Assembly (NCBI RefSeq): GCF_001421565.1
Contig: NZ_LMKQ01000001.1
Coordinates: forward strand, 2,694,322 to 2,758,321
Source: Agromyces sp. Leaf222
GTDB taxonomy: Bacteria > Actinomycetota > Actinomycetes > Actinomycetales > Microbacteriaceae
Reading direction: 5' to 3'
Length of the DNA: 64,000 bases
Made by a program: the position numbers and the translations under genes. Positions 9,321 through 18,607 of the stretch are shown in pieces. The notes beneath the pieces are model-generated. The model was given only the letters and a program-made list of their open reading frames with translations, made no database searches and was not told the origin of the DNA. The first letter of the stretch is position 1. Each line of letters starts with the position of its first letter.

Positions 9321-9959
9321 TCAGCCGAGCGAGCGGAGCCAGTTCGACAGCAGCCGGATGCCGGCATCAGCCGACTTCTCGGGGTGGAACTGCGTCGCCG
9401 ACAACGGGCCGTTCTCGACGGCGGCGAGGAAGGGGCCGCCGTGCTCGGCCCACGTGAGCCGCGGCTTCGGGAACGGCGGCATGACGTCGAGGCTCCACTG
9501 CTGCGCGGCGTACGAGTGCACGAAGTAGAAGCGCTCGTCGGCGATGCCGTCGAAGAGCACGGATCCCTCGTCGGGGGTGACGGTGTTCCAGCCCATGTGC
9601 GGCAGCACGGGAGCCGGCAGTTCGGTGACGTCGCCCGGCCACTCGCCGAGGCCCTCGGTGTCGGTTCCGCGTTCGACGCCGCGTTCGAAGAGCACCTGCA
9701 TGCCGACGCAGATGCCGAGCACGTGCCGCCCACCGGCGAGCCGACGGTCGATGATCTCGTCGCCGCGCACGGCGCGCAGCTGGTCCATGACGGCCTTGAA
9801 GGCGCCGACACCGGGAACGAGCAACCCGTCGGCCTCGAGCGCGGCCGTTCGATCCGAGGTGACCTCGACGTCTGCTCCCGCCCGCTCGACGGCCTTCGCC
9901 GCCGAGTGCACGTTGCCCGAGCCGTAGTCGAGCACGACCACGCGAGGCGGACGGGTCAC
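9321..9959 (-). CDS. hisH: imidazole glycerol phosphate synthase, glutamine amidotransferase subunit
   Basis: A 212-residue class I amidotransferase that supplies ammonia to HisF for making IGP and AICAR. The nucleophile Cys is in GICVGMQ, and the His/Glu pair is in QFHPEKS near the C-terminus. The N-terminal [12 protein letters not shown] is typical. The GTG start overlaps the hisB stop (GTGA, 4 bases). hisF is not in this window, so the synthase partner must be encoded elsewhere. Confidence 0.97.
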   Translation of the reverse strand: MTRPPRVVVLDYGSGNVHSAAKAVERAGADVEVTSDRTAALEADGLLVPGVGAFKAVMDQLRAVRGDEIIDRRLAGGRHVLGICVGMQVLFERGVERGTDTEGLGEWPGDVTELPAPVLPHMGWNTVTPDEGSVLFDGIADERFYFVHSYAAQQWSLDVMPPFPKPRLTWAEHGGPFLAAVENGPLSATQFHPEKSADAGIRLLSNWLRSLG

Positions 9960-10570
9960 AGGGCGCCCTTCGTCGACGGGATGCCGCTGACGAGCGGGTC
10001 GAACGCCTTCGCCTGCCGGAACGCTCGCGCGAACGCCTTGAACTCGGCCTCGGCGATGTGGTGTGCGTCGCGGCCGCCGAGCACGTTGACGTGCACCGTG
10101 AGCCCCGCGTTGAACGTGATGGCCTCGAAGACGTGGCGCACCATCGACCCCGTGAAGTGACCGCCGATGAGGTGGTACTCGAAGCCGGCGGGCTCACCGG
10201 TGTGCACGAGGTACGGACGACCCGAGATGTCGACGACGGCCTGCACGAGCGCCTCGTCGAGCGGCACGAGCGCGTCGCCGTAACGCGAGATGCCGCGCTT
10301 GTCGCCGAGCGCCTGACGGATCGCCTGGCCGAGCACGATGCCGACGTCTTCGACCGTGTGGTGCACGTCGATCTCGATGTCGCCCTTGGCGCGCACCGTG
10401 AGGTCGGTGAGCGAGTGCTTCGCGAACGCGGTGAGCAGGTGGTCGTAGAACGGCACCGAGGTCTCGATGTCGCTCGTGCCCGTGCCGTCGAGGTCGATCG
10501 AGAGGTCGATGCTCGACTCGCTCGTCTCGCGCTGCACCCGCGCCGTGCGCGATGCGTTCGAAGTCGTCAT
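9956..10570 (-). CDS. hisB: imidazoleglycerol-phosphate dehydratase
   Basis: A 204-residue monofunctional IGP dehydratase, the sixth step of histidine synthesis. The two duplicated metal-binding motifs are plain: [10 protein letters not shown] in the first half and [12 protein letters not shown] in the second, along with [13 protein letters not shown]. It lies 9 bases downstream of hisC and is coupled by a 4-base overlap to hisH. The length is normal for actinobacteria. Confidence 0.97.
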   Translation of the reverse strand: MTTSNASRTARVQRETSESSIDLSIDLDGTGTSDIETSVPFYDHLLTAFAKHSLTDLTVRAKGDIEIDVHHTVEDVGIVLGQAIRQALGDKRGISRYGDALVPLDEALVQAVVDISGRPYLVHTGEPAGFEYHLIGGHFTGSMVRHVFEAITFNAGLTVHVNVLGGRDAHHIAEAEFKAFARAFRQAKAFDPLVSGIPSTKGAL

Positions 10571-10579
10571 GATGCCATC

Positions 10580-11683
10580 CTATGCAGCGGGCGTCGGGGC
10601 GGCCGGTGCCGGGGCGAACGCCGCGATCGCCTCGAGGAACGCGGTCGTCTCGGTCTCGGTGCCCGCGGTGACCCTGAGGCATCCGGGCAGTCCGATGTCG
10701 CGGATCAGGATGCCGCGCTCGAGCAGGCCCTCGAAGACCGCGTGCGGGTCGTCGACGCCGCCGAAGAGCACGAAGTTCGCGCCGCTGCGGTACGGGCGGA
10801 ACCCGAGCCGGGCGAGCTCGGTCACGATGCGCTCGCGCTGGCCGCGGATCTCGTCGACCATCGCGAGCATCTCGCCGGAGTGGGCCAGCGCGCCGAGTGC
10901 GGCGGCCTGCGTGAGCGCGGAGAGGTGGTAGGGCAGCCGCACGAGCCGCAGGGCGTCGACAACGGCCGGATCTGCGGCCAGGTAGCCGACACGTGCGCCG
11001 GCGAACGCGAACGCCTTGCTCATCGTGCGGGAGACCACGAGCCGAGGGCGACCCTCGAGCAGGGTGAGCGCGCTCGGCGTGCCCGGATCGGCGAACTCGT
11101 GGTAGGCCTCGTCGACCACGACGATGCCGCGCGCCGCATCGGCGACGGCCGAGATCGTCTCGATCGAGAGCGGCGTGCCCGTCGGGTTGTTCGGCGCGCA
11201 GAGGATCACGAGGTCGGGGTCGTGCTCGAGCACCGCGGCAACCGCGGTCTCGGGCGAGAGCTCGAAGTCGGCGTCGCGGGGAGCGCCGATCCACTCGGTG
11301 CCCGTGCCCGACGAGAGCAGGCCGTACATCGAGTAGGTCGGCGCGAAGCCGAGCGCCCTGCGGCCTGGACCGCCGAACGCCTGCAGCACGTGCTGGAGCA
11401 CCTCGTTGGAGCCGTTCGCGGCCCAGATGTTCGACTCGTCGAGCCCGTGGCCGAGGTAGCCGGCGAACGCTCGTCGGAGCTCGGTGAACTCGCGATCGGG
11501 ATAGCGGTTCAACTGCAGGATCGCGGCGGCGACACGGGCGACGATGTCGTGCGCGACCGCCTCTGGGATCGGATGCGTGTTCTCGTTGACGTTGAGCGCG
11601 ACCGGCACTGCCTTCTGCGGGGCGCCGTATGGAGCGCGCCCCCGGAGGTCGTCGCGGATGGGCAGGTCTTCGAGGTCGGTCAC
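10580..11683 (-). CDS. hisC: histidinol-phosphate aminotransferase
   Basis: A class I/II PLP aminotransferase (367 residues from the chosen start) converting imidazole acetol phosphate to histidinol phosphate. Visible: LNVNENTHP at the N-terminus, NPTG(T) in LCAPNNPTGTPLS, VVDEAYHEF, the Schiff-base Lys region SRTMSKAFAFAGARVGY, and RPYRSGANFVLF. I place the start at the GTG at 11683 (VTDLEDLPIRDD). TAGCAT lies exactly 7 bases before it, suggesting a leaderless message; the 20 extra codons upstream have no SD. It heads the hisC-hisB-hisH-priA-sseB operon. hisD, often first in this cluster, is absent here. Confidence 0.94.
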   Translation of the reverse strand: MTDLEDLPIRDDLRGRAPYGAPQKAVPVALNVNENTHPIPEAVAHDIVARVAAAILQLNRYPDREFTELRRAFAGYLGHGLDESNIWAANGSNEVLQHVLQAFGGPGRRALGFAPTYSMYGLLSSGTGTEWIGAPRDADFELSPETAVAAVLEHDPDLVILCAPNNPTGTPLSIETISAVADAARGIVVVDEAYHEFADPGTPSALTLLEGRPRLVVSRTMSKAFAFAGARVGYLAADPAVVDALRLVRLPYHLSALTQAAALGALAHSGEMLAMVDEIRGQRERIVTELARLGFRPYRSGANFVLFGGVDDPHAVFEGLLERGILIRDIGLPGCLRVTAGTETETTAFLEAIAAFAPAPAAPTPAA

Positions 11684-11690
11684 CTGATCA

Positions 11691-11696
11691 ATGCTA
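11691..11696 (-). promoter_or_regulatory. -10 box of hisC, leaderless start
   Basis: TAGCAT on the minus strand ends 7 bases before the hisC GTG, so transcription would begin at the start codon. There is no SD, and I found no clear -35 element. Confidence 0.5.
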
Positions 11697-11849
11697 CCGA
11701 GCACGAACTGGCTCCCGCGGTCGCGGTGACGCCCCGCGACCAATGCACCGGTGACCGCCGCGCCGGTGACCGCCGCGCCCGCCCGCCGACCGTCGGCGAG
11801 GCGCCTGTGACGTCGAAGGTAGGCGGCGGCGCGGCCCCGGCGAGGGAAA

Positions 11850-12260
11850 CTACGGCTGCGAGGGAAGCGCGAGCCGCTGCCCGGGCTGCACGACCGAGTC
11901 GTCGAGCCCGTTGATGCGCATGATCTCGGCGATGAGGTCGCGAGGGTCGCCCTGCGGAGCGAGGGACTCGGCGATGCTCCAGAGCGATTCTCCGTCGGAG
12001 ACCGTCAGGTACGCGAGGCTCACGCCGTTCGAACCCTCTGCATCGGCTGCAGCGCCGCCGGAACCCAGCACCAAGGACGCCACGAGGAACACGATCGGGA
12101 TCGCGGCGAGCACCGTGAACACGGCACGCCCACGACGCGTGAGTCGCAGTCTGCTGCGCACGACGAGGGCGCCGTCGCCGACGTCGAACGACCTGGGGCG
12201 GTCGGCATACGAACCGTACGAGCCGCCGACTGCTCCGGCACTGACCGATACTGCACTCAT
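11850..12260 (-). CDS. LysM-domain membrane protein, divergent from lexA (DivS/ChiZ-like)
   Basis: A 136-residue bitopic protein. About 50 N-terminal cytoplasmic residues precede one membrane helix (TVLAAIPIVFLVASLVLG), then an extracytoplasmic LysM domain with the signature DGESLWSIAESLAP and VQPGQRLALP. LysM binds peptidoglycan. In Mycobacterium (Rv2719c/ChiZ) and Corynebacterium (DivS) a small membrane protein in this position is SOS-induced and delays division. The same role is inferred here from position, topology and the LexA-like box over its promoter. The start is ATG at 12260, with a strong AGGAGG six bases upstream. Confidence 0.88.
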   Translation of the reverse strand: MSAVSVSAGAVGGSYGSYADRPRSFDVGDGALVVRSRLRLTRRGRAVFTVLAAIPIVFLVASLVLGSGGAAADAEGSNGVSLAYLTVSDGESLWSIAESLAPQGDPRDLIAEIMRINGLDDSVVQPGQRLALPSQP

Positions 12261-12326
12261 CTCGCACCTCCTGGGATGATTCGCACCCGACCCTCGGCCG
12301 GGAGGGCCGGATGCGAAACTCTGTTC

Positions 12327-12340
12327 CGAATATATATTCG
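12327..12340. promoter_or_regulatory. candidate LexA (SOS) box over the LysM gene promoter
   Basis: CGAATATATATTCG is a perfect palindrome fitting the CGAAC-N4-GTTCG actinobacterial LexA box, with C/T and G/A at the fifth positions. It overlaps the -10 of the LysM gene. Confidence 0.65.
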
Positions 12341-12357
12341 AATTTCGAACCTCGCAA
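12329..12357 (-). promoter_or_regulatory. promoter of the LysM gene
   Basis: On the minus strand, TTGCGA (12352-12357) and TATATT (12329-12334) are separated by exactly 17 bases. The palindrome at 12327-12340 covers the -10, so LexA binding there would block the promoter. Confidence 0.65.
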
Positions 12358-12401
12358 GCATCCCGGCTCCGAAAACTTCGGCCCCGGATCTCGCGACACA
12401 C

Positions 12402-12417
12402 TCGAACAGATGTTTGC
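12402..12417. promoter_or_regulatory. LexA (SOS) box of lexA
   Basis: TCGAACAGATGTTTGC matches the TCGAAC-N4-GTTCGA box except for its last right-hand positions. It overlaps the lexA -35, implying autoregulation. Confidence 0.75.
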
Positions 12418-12442
12418 CGCGCCCATGCGAGGCGGATACAGT
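12414..12442 (+). promoter_or_regulatory. lexA promoter
   Basis: TTGCCG (12414-12419) and TACAGT (12437-12442) lie 17 bases apart. Transcription would begin about 12449, close to a first in-frame ATG (12448) and 70 bases before the likely start at 12520. Confidence 0.7.
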
Positions 12443-12519
12443 TTCGAATGTCCGATGACAGTCCAACAGACACCACCGACATCCGTTCGCGAGACGGAGA
12501 CCCAGAGGGAGCTACGACG

Positions 12520-13212
12520 ATGAGCACCGAACTCGACGACCTGCGCGAGTCCGGCCGCAGCCGCCGCCGCAAGAGCCTCAGCGCCAAGCAGATCTCGATC
12601 CTCGAGGTCATCCAGCGGTCGGTCGCCGGTCGCGGATACCCGCCGAGCATGCGCGAGATCGGCGACGCGGTCGGACTCTCCTCGCTCTCGAGCGTGACGC
12701 ACCAACTCAACCAGCTCGAGCTCGCCGGCTATCTGCGACGCGACCCGAACCGGCCCCGCGCCCTCGAGGTGCTCATCGAGCTGCCCGGCGTCGAGTCCCG
12801 CAGCTCGTCGAACGGCGAGTCGTCTCCCGTCGTCGGCGACGCGGCGATGGTGCCCCTCGTCGGCCGCATCGCCGCGGGCGTGCCCATCACGGCCGAGCAG
12901 CAGATCGACGAGGTGTTCCCGCTCCCCCGGCAGCTCGTGGGCAAGGGCGACCTCTTCATGCTCAAGGTCGTCGGCGACTCCATGATCGACGCCGCCATCT
13001 GCGACGGCGACTGGGTGGTCGTGCGCTCGCAGCGCACCGCCGAGAACGGCGAGATCGTCGCGGCCATGCTCGACGGCGAGGCGACCGTCAAGGTCTTCCG
13101 CCAGCGCGACGGACACACCTGGCTGCTGCCCCGCAACAGCGCGTTCGAACCGATCCTCGGCGATGCCGCAGAGGTGCTCGGCAAGATCGTCGCGGTGCTC
13201 CGCGCGGTCTGA
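12520..13212 (+). CDS. lexA: LexA repressor of the SOS regulon
   Basis: The SOS repressor, about 230 residues. The N-terminal winged helix-turn-helix includes [19 protein letters not shown]. The self-cleavage site Ala-Gly (RIAAGVP) is near residue 119, the catalytic Ser in GDSM near 154 and the catalytic Lys in ATVKVF near 191. RecA filaments stimulate self-cleavage, releasing LexA from SOS boxes. I chose ATG 12520 because it resembles family N-termini and has AGAGGGAG upstream. An in-frame ATG at 12448 would add 24 residues and could be used as a near-leaderless start, since the promoter -10 ends at 12442. It is divergent from the LysM gene and convergent with metE. Confidence 0.97.
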   Translation: MSTELDDLRESGRSRRRKSLSAKQISILEVIQRSVAGRGYPPSMREIGDAVGLSSLSSVTHQLNQLELAGYLRRDPNRPRALEVLIELPGVESRSSSNGESSPVVGDAAMVPLVGRIAAGVPITAEQQIDEVFPLPRQLVGKGDLFMLKVVGDSMIDAAICDGDWVVVRSQRTAENGEIVAAMLDGEATVKVFRQRDGHTWLLPRNSAFEPILGDAAEVLGKIVAVLRAV

Positions 13213-13364
13213 CCGCGACCCGTGGCGCGCGGCGCCGGGTTGCAGGACAGACGCGCGACCGAGCACCCCTGCGACCTCGCGCGACCATGCACACGTGCCA
13301 CCTCGGGCGACCCGCGAACCCCGACCTTGCCCGACAACGGCCGGGCAATGCCTGGCACACGCGA

Positions 13365-13390
13365 GCGGGCGACGCCGAAGCGCCGCCCGC
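13365..13390. terminator. hairpin between lexA and metE
   Basis: GCGGGCG (13365-13371) pairs with CGCCCGC (13384-13390), with further partial pairing inside. It sits in the 194-base gap between the convergent lexA and metE genes. The rest of that gap shows nothing definite. Confidence 0.55.
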
Positions 13391-13406
13391 CCGTGACATC
13401 CGACCC

Positions 13407-15755
13407 CTACGAGGCGGCGCCGACGTGCTCGAGACGCGAAGCGCGAACTGAGCGCGTCGCCTCGATGATGTGCTCGAGCGAGGCGACCGTCTCGTCGTAC
13501 CCGCGGGTCTTCAGGCCGCAGTCGGGGTTGACCCAGAGCCGGTTCGCCGGGATCTCGGCGACGGCGCGCTCGAGGAGCGTCGTGACCTCGTCGACGCTCG
13601 GCACGCGCGGCGAATGGATGTCGTAGACGCCCGGTCCGATGCCGTGGTCGAAGCCGCTCGTCGCGAGGTCGTCGACGACCTCCATGCGGCTGCGCGCGGC
13701 CTCGATCGACGTGACGTCGGCGTCGAGGTTCTTGATCGCGTCGATGATCACGCCGAACTCCGAGTAGCAGAGGTGCGTGTGCACCTGGGTCGCGGATGCC
13801 GCGCCGGCCGTCGCGAGCCGGAACGACCCCACCGACCAGTCGAGGTAGGCCGGCTGGTCGGCCAGCTTCAGCGGCAGCAGCTCGCGCAGGGCGGGCTCGT
13901 CGACCTGGATGATGCGGATGCCCGCGGCCTCGAGGTCGCCGATCTCGTCGCGGAGGGCGAGCGCGACCTGTCGCGCCGTGTCGCCGAGCGGCAGGTCGTC
14001 GCGCACGAATGACCACGCGAGGATCGTGACGGGCCCGGTCAGCATGCCCTTCACCTGCCGGCGGGTGAGCGACTGCGCGTACTCGGCCCAGGCGACGGTC
14101 ATGGGCTCGGGCCGCGAAACGTCACCCCAGAGGATCGACGGGCGCGTGCACCGCGATCCGTAGGACTGCACCCAACCGTGCTCGGTGACCGCGAAACCGT
14201 CGAGCAGCTCTGCGAAGTACTGCACCATGTCGTTGCGCTCGGGTTCGCCGTGCACGAGCACGTCGAGGCCGAGCTCCTCCTGCAGGCGGATGACGCGCGC
14301 GATCTCCTCGCGCATGAGCCCGGTGTACTCGGCGGCCGAGATCGCACCGCTCGCGAGGCTCGCTCGGGCGCGGCGGATCTCGCCGGTCTGCGGGAAGGAG
14401 CCGATCGTCGTGGTCGGCAGCTCGGGCAGGTCGAGCGACTCCTGCGCGATGAGGCGCTCGTCGTAGTCGGCGCGGCTGAAGTCGCCGCGCTGCAGGCCTG
14501 CGAGGCGCTCGCGCACCGCGGGCACGCGCACGCCGGGGGCTGCGGCGCGATCCGCGAGGGCGACGGATGCCGCATCGAGCTCGCCTGCGATGGCGTCGCG
14601 CCCCTCGACGAGGCCGCGCGCGAGGGTGGCGACCTGGGCGACCTTCTGGTCGGCGAAGGCGAGCCAGCCGACGAGGCGCGCGTCGAGCCTGGACTCGTCG
14701 TCGACGTCGTGCGGCACGTGCAGCAGCGAGGTCGACGTGGCGACGGCGACCGATGCGGAGCGCGACTGCAGCGCCTCGACGTGCGCGAACGCCGCGGCGA
14801 GGTCGCCGCGCCAGATGTTGTGGCCGTCGACGACGCCGGCGACGAGCGTCTTGGCCGCGAGGGACTCCTCGGTCGCGGGGTCGAGCGCGTCGGGCAGGGA
14901 GCCGCGCACCAGGTCGAGGCCGATCGCCTCGACGGGCGCCGCTGCGAGGGCCGGGAGGGCGTCGTCGAGGGCGCCGTACGGCGCCGCGACGAAGATCGAC
15001 GGGCGGGCCTCGGCCGCTCCGAGCACGTCGTAGGCTGCGCCGATCGACGCGATGACGCGATCGCGCGACTCGTCGATGCTCTCGCTCACGAGGGCGGGCT
15101 CGTCGAGCTGCACCCATTCGGCGCCGGCCGCGGCGAGCTCCGCGAGGAGCGCGGCGTAGACGGGCACGAGGTCGTCGAGGCGGTCGATCGGGCGGAACCC
15201 GTCGGGCGCGTCATCCGCCGCCTTCGCGAGCAGCAGGAACGTGACCGGGCCGACGACGACGGGACGCGTGAGGTACCCGGCCTCGCGCGCCTCGACGAAC
15301 TCGGCGACGATCCGCTCGGCGTGCAGCGAGAACGAGGTCTCTGGCGAGATCTCGGGCACGAGGTAGTGGTAGTTCGAGTCGAACCACTTCGTCATCTCGA
15401 GCGGCGCGTCGTCTCCCTCGCCGCGCGCGATGGTGAAGTAGCCCGCGAGGTCGAGACCGCCGTCGGCACCGCGGAGCCGCTCGAAACGTGCGGGGATCGC
15501 GCCGACCGCGACCGCGGCGTCGAGCACCTGGTCGTAGAACGAGAACGACTCCGGGATCGCGGAATCGGTTCGTGCGAGCCCGAGGTCGGCGAGACGTGCC
15601 CGCGTCGCGGCGCGCAGTTCGGCGGCGGTCGCCTCGAGTTCGGCGGCGTCGATGCGGCCCGCCCAGAAGGATTCCACCGCGCGCTTGAGTTCGCGGCGGC
15701 GTCCGATCCTCGGGTAGCCGATGATCGTCCCGGTGGGGAAGGTGGTTTCGGTCAT
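13407..15755 (-). CDS. metE: cobalamin-independent methionine synthase
   Basis: 5-methyltetrahydropteroyltriglutamate-homocysteine methyltransferase, 782 residues, the last step of methionine synthesis without B12. The N-terminal half begins TGTIIGYPRIGRRRELKRAVESFW. The C-terminal catalytic half starts near LPTTTIGSFPQTGEIRRAR, and its zinc ligands lie in THLCYSEF (His, Cys) and NPDCGLKTRG (Cys), all present. ATG 15755 overlaps the metF stop by 4 bases (ATGA), so metF and metE form one operon and the methyl donor is made and used in sequence. Confidence 0.97.
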   Translation of the reverse strand: MTETTFPTGTIIGYPRIGRRRELKRAVESFWAGRIDAAELEATAAELRAATRARLADLGLARTDSAIPESFSFYDQVLDAAVAVGAIPARFERLRGADGGLDLAGYFTIARGEGDDAPLEMTKWFDSNYHYLVPEISPETSFSLHAERIVAEFVEAREAGYLTRPVVVGPVTFLLLAKAADDAPDGFRPIDRLDDLVPVYAALLAELAAAGAEWVQLDEPALVSESIDESRDRVIASIGAAYDVLGAAEARPSIFVAAPYGALDDALPALAAAPVEAIGLDLVRGSLPDALDPATEESLAAKTLVAGVVDGHNIWRGDLAAAFAHVEALQSRSASVAVATSTSLLHVPHDVDDESRLDARLVGWLAFADQKVAQVATLARGLVEGRDAIAGELDAASVALADRAAAPGVRVPAVRERLAGLQRGDFSRADYDERLIAQESLDLPELPTTTIGSFPQTGEIRRARASLASGAISAAEYTGLMREEIARVIRLQEELGLDVLVHGEPERNDMVQYFAELLDGFAVTEHGWVQSYGSRCTRPSILWGDVSRPEPMTVAWAEYAQSLTRRQVKGMLTGPVTILAWSFVRDDLPLGDTARQVALALRDEIGDLEAAGIRIIQVDEPALRELLPLKLADQPAYLDWSVGSFRLATAGAASATQVHTHLCYSEFGVIIDAIKNLDADVTSIEAARSRMEVVDDLATSGFDHGIGPGVYDIHSPRVPSVDEVTTLLERAVAEIPANRLWVNPDCGLKTRGYDETVASLEHIIEATRSVRASRLEHVGAAS

Positions 15756-16735
15756 CGCTCGGTGTTCCTCTCGTTGGCGAGCTGGTGTGGTGATGCGATC
15801 CCGAGGCGACCGACGACGTCGAGCACGGCCTCGTGGCGGTTGTAGGTGTACAGGTGCAGGCCGGGGGCGCCGCCCTCGAGCACCTCGGCGGCGAGCCGGG
15901 TCGCGTAGGCGATGCCGAGTTCGGCCTGCCCCGCGGCATCCGGTTCGATCTCGAGCGCGATGGCGAACTCGGCGGGCGGCTCGACCTCGGTGAGCTCGGT
16001 CAGCCGGGCGAGGCGCGCAGGGGTCGTGGTCGGCATGATGCCGGGCAGGATCGGCATCGTGACGCCCGCTGCGCGTGCACGGTCGGCGAAGGCGAGGTAG
16101 TCGTCGGCCCGCCAGAAGAGCTGCGTGATCGCGAGGTTCGCGCCCGCGGCCTGCTTCGCGAGCAGGATGTCGACGTCCTGCGAGAGGTCCTTGGACCGCG
16201 GATGCCCCGTCGGGAACGTGGCGACCGCCACGCGCGTGGGGCGCTCGCGCTCGCGGATGCGTCGGGCCTCGGGATGACCGGCCACCGCGACCTGCCGGAA
16301 CGGCTCGCGCTCCTGCTGCACCCGGTGGATGAGCTGCACGAGCTCTGCAGCGGTGGCGAGGTCGCCGAGGGCTGCGTCGGGGTCGGAGCCTGCCGGCGGG
16401 TCGCCGCGCAGCGCGAGGAAGCTGCGGATGCCCGCGTCGAGGAACCGCCGCACGAGCTCGTTCGCCTCGGCGTGCGACGACCCGACGCACGTGAGGTGGG
16501 CCATCGGCTCGATCTCGGTGTTCTCGAGGATGTATCGCAGCACCGTGAGCGAGCGGTCTCGCGAGGTGCCGCCGGCGCCGAACGTCACCGAGATGAATGC
16601 CGGGTCGACGTCGGCGAGCCGGTCGATCGTGCGGCCGAGGGCGATCGCCGCGGCATCCGTTCGAGGCGGGAAGAGCTCGAACGACAGCGGGGTGCGTTCG
16701 GGCGTCGCCGCCGGCTCGGGTGCGATCGGTGCCAT
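15752..16735 (-). CDS. metF: methylenetetrahydrofolate reductase
   Basis: Reduces 5,10-methylene-THF to 5-methyl-THF for methionine synthase, FAD-dependent. About 327 residues from the chosen start. The family signatures are FELFPPRTDAAA, the catalytic Glu region at the N-terminus, SVTFGAGGTSRD, HLTCVGSS, FLALRGDPP and the C-terminal NRHEAVLDVVGRLG. ATG 16735 has GGAG 7 bases upstream; a longer reading from 16870 adds 45 low-quality residues. First gene of metF-metE. I could not recognise a cobalamin or SAM riboswitch in the 268 bases before it. Confidence 0.95.
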   Translation of the reverse strand: MAPIAPEPAATPERTPLSFELFPPRTDAAAIALGRTIDRLADVDPAFISVTFGAGGTSRDRSLTVLRYILENTEIEPMAHLTCVGSSHAEANELVRRFLDAGIRSFLALRGDPPAGSDPDAALGDLATAAELVQLIHRVQQEREPFRQVAVAGHPEARRIRERERPTRVAVATFPTGHPRSKDLSQDVDILLAKQAAGANLAITQLFWRADDYLAFADRARAAGVTMPILPGIMPTTTPARLARLTELTEVEPPAEFAIALEIEPDAAGQAELGIAYATRLAAEVLEGGAPGLHLYTYNRHEAVLDVVGRLGIASPHQLANERNTER

Positions 16736-17003
16736 GCTGCGCTCCAGGGTCCGTGAACCGTGGGCGGGACGGGCACACGTGCCGCGTACCCCGGCCGTCA
16801 CGGCTGGTGGTCTCGCGGGCGGGTGCCGGGCTCGGCTGTCGCTCCAGGTGACCGGCATCGGGCCGATCACGTTCGATCAGGGCCGACGATACGCGGAAAA
16901 GGCGGCGGCCGGTGCGAACTGTGACATTCGGTGACGTGTCGTGACCCGGTGCGTCCCGGCGGGGTCGCCGATCACCGTCGGCCGCGAGCGGGCGCCCGCG
17001 AAC
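16736..17003 (-). other. 268-base intergenic region before metF
   Basis: Contains no credible gene. On the minus strand TATCGT (16886-16891) could be a -10. The sequence holds several GC-rich partial inverted repeats but none of the conserved boxes of a cobalamin, SAM or T-box leader that I can recognise. Confidence 0.4.
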
Positions 17004-18527
17004 TCAGACGGCAGCGGATGCCGCGGCGAACCCGGCGAGCTGCGCGGCCTGCTCGGGCGAGGCGAACGCCCGCACCCGGGTGCCCTCGTCGACGTAGTCG
17101 ACCGAGATCACGCGGCCCGTCTCGTGCAGCAGGGAGACCACGTCGCCGCGGTCGTAGGGCACGAGCAGGTCGATCTCGACCGCCGGGTCGGGCAGCATGC
17201 GCGTGATCGCCGCGAGCACCTCGTCGATGCCCTCGCCGGTGCGCGCCGAGGCGAAGACCGCGTCGGGCGCGAGTCCGCGCAGCACGAGCCGCTCCTCTGG
17301 GCCGACCAGGTCGGCCTTGTTGAAGACGATCAGCTCGGGGATGTCGCGGGCGCCCACGTCGCCGATCACGTCGCGAACCGTCGCGATCTGCCCGGCGGGG
17401 TCGGGGTGCGCGGCGTCGACCACGTGCACGATGAGGTCGGAGTCGCCGACCTCCTCGAGCGTGGAGCGGAACGCCTCGACGAGCTGGTGCGGGAGGTTGC
17501 GCACGAACCCGACGGTGTCGGCGATCGTGTAGATGCGGCCGTCGGCGGTCGTGTTGCGACGCACGGTCGCGTCGAGCGTCGCGAACAGCGCGTTCTCGAC
17601 GAGCAGGCCCGCCCCCGTGATGCGGTTCAGGAGGCTCGACTTGCCGGCGTTCGTGTAGCCGGCGATCGCCACCGACGGGATGGCGTTGCGCCGACGGTTC
17701 GCGCGCTTCGCGTCTCGCGCCGGCTTCATGCCGACGATCTGCTTGCGCAGCTTCGCCATGCGCGTGTGGATGCGTCGACGGTCGAGCTCGATCTTCGTCT
17801 CACCCGGACCACGCGAACCCATGCCCGCGCCGGCGCCGCCGACCTGGCCACCGGCCTGACGGGACATCGACTCGCCCCAGCCGCGCAGTCGCGGCAGGAG
17901 GTACTCGAGCTGGGCGAGCTCGACCTGCGCCTTGCCCTCGCGGCTCTTCGCGTGCTGGCTGAAGATGTCGAGGATCACCGCGGTGCGGTCGATCACCTTG
18001 ACCTTCACCACGTCTTCGAGCGCGCGCCGCTGGCTGGGTGCGAGCTCGGTGTCGGCGATCACGGTGTCGGCGCCGACGGCCGCGACGACGTGCCGCAGGT
18101 CTTCGGCCTTGCCCTTGCCGAGGTACGTGCTGGGGTCGGGGTGCGGTCGACGCTGCAGCAGTCCGTCGAGCACGCGGGCGCCCGCCGTCTCGGCGAGAGC
18201 CGCGAGCTCGCGCATGGAGTTGTCGGCGTCGGCCTGCGAACCCTGCGAGTACACGCCGATGAGCACGACGTTCTCGAGGCGCAGCTGCCGGTACTCGACC
18301 TCGGTGACGTCTTCGAGTTCGGTCGACAGACCTGCAACGCGTCGCAGCGCCGCACGGTCTTCACGCTCGAACTGGTCGCCGTCGGTCGAGGAGCCGCCCG
18401 CGGCATCCGTTCGCATGATCGACGTGGCCTCGCCCGCGCCGAACCGGGCCACGCTCGCGGCGGAATCCGCGGTGCGCAGCACCCGCTCGACGGCGTCGTC
18501 GGTGGGGTGGTCTTCGGCTTCGTTCAT
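17004..18527 (-). CDS. hflX: ribosome-associated GTPase HflX
   Basis: A 507-residue GTPase that binds and splits stalled ribosomes. The N-terminal HflX domain includes DPSTYLGKGKAEDL; a Gly-rich linker ends in GSRGPGETKIELDRRRI. The G domain has G1 GYTNAGKSS near residue 290, G3 DTVGF and G4 NKAD. Expected length and complete. TAAGGT lies 7 bases before ATG 18527, so the message may be leaderless. It diverges from the methyltransferase at 18608. Confidence 0.96.
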   Translation of the reverse strand: MNEAEDHPTDDAVERVLRTADSAASVARFGAGEATSIMRTDAAGGSSTDGDQFEREDRAALRRVAGLSTELEDVTEVEYRQLRLENVVLIGVYSQGSQADADNSMRELAALAETAGARVLDGLLQRRPHPDPSTYLGKGKAEDLRHVVAAVGADTVIADTELAPSQRRALEDVVKVKVIDRTAVILDIFSQHAKSREGKAQVELAQLEYLLPRLRGWGESMSRQAGGQVGGAGAGMGSRGPGETKIELDRRRIHTRMAKLRKQIVGMKPARDAKRANRRRNAIPSVAIAGYTNAGKSSLLNRITGAGLLVENALFATLDATVRRNTTADGRIYTIADTVGFVRNLPHQLVEAFRSTLEEVGDSDLIVHVVDAAHPDPAGQIATVRDVIGDVGARDIPELIVFNKADLVGPEERLVLRGLAPDAVFASARTGEGIDEVLAAITRMLPDPAVEIDLLVPYDRGDVVSLLHETGRVISVDYVDEGTRVRAFASPEQAAQLAGFAAASAAV

Positions 18528-18534
18528 TCTCTCA

Positions 18535-18540
18535 ACCTTA
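18535..18540 (-). promoter_or_regulatory. -10 box of hflX
   Basis: TAAGGT on the minus strand, 7 bases before the hflX ATG. The spacer TGAGAGA is also a weak SD, so either a leaderless or a short-leader start is possible. Confidence 0.45.
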
Positions 18541-18595
18541 CTTCGCTTGCGTGTGGTTCTGCTTCGTCGTGCGGTGCCCGCCCATTCCGGTGCGC

Positions 18596-18601
18596 TACCG
18601 T
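18596..18601 (+). promoter_or_regulatory. -10 box of the RsmC-like gene
   Basis: TACCGT, 6 bases before ATG 18608, with no SD in between: leaderless architecture. Confidence 0.45.
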
Positions 18602-18607
18602 GCTGCC

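Noticed and set aside
12448..12519. A longer LexA starting at ATG 12448
   Set aside because: Possible, since the -10 ends at 12442, but LexA homologues start near MSTELDD and an SD precedes 12520. Kept as an alternative only.
16736..17003. A riboswitch before metF
   Set aside because: I could not match the conserved segments of cobalamin, SAM or T-box leaders.
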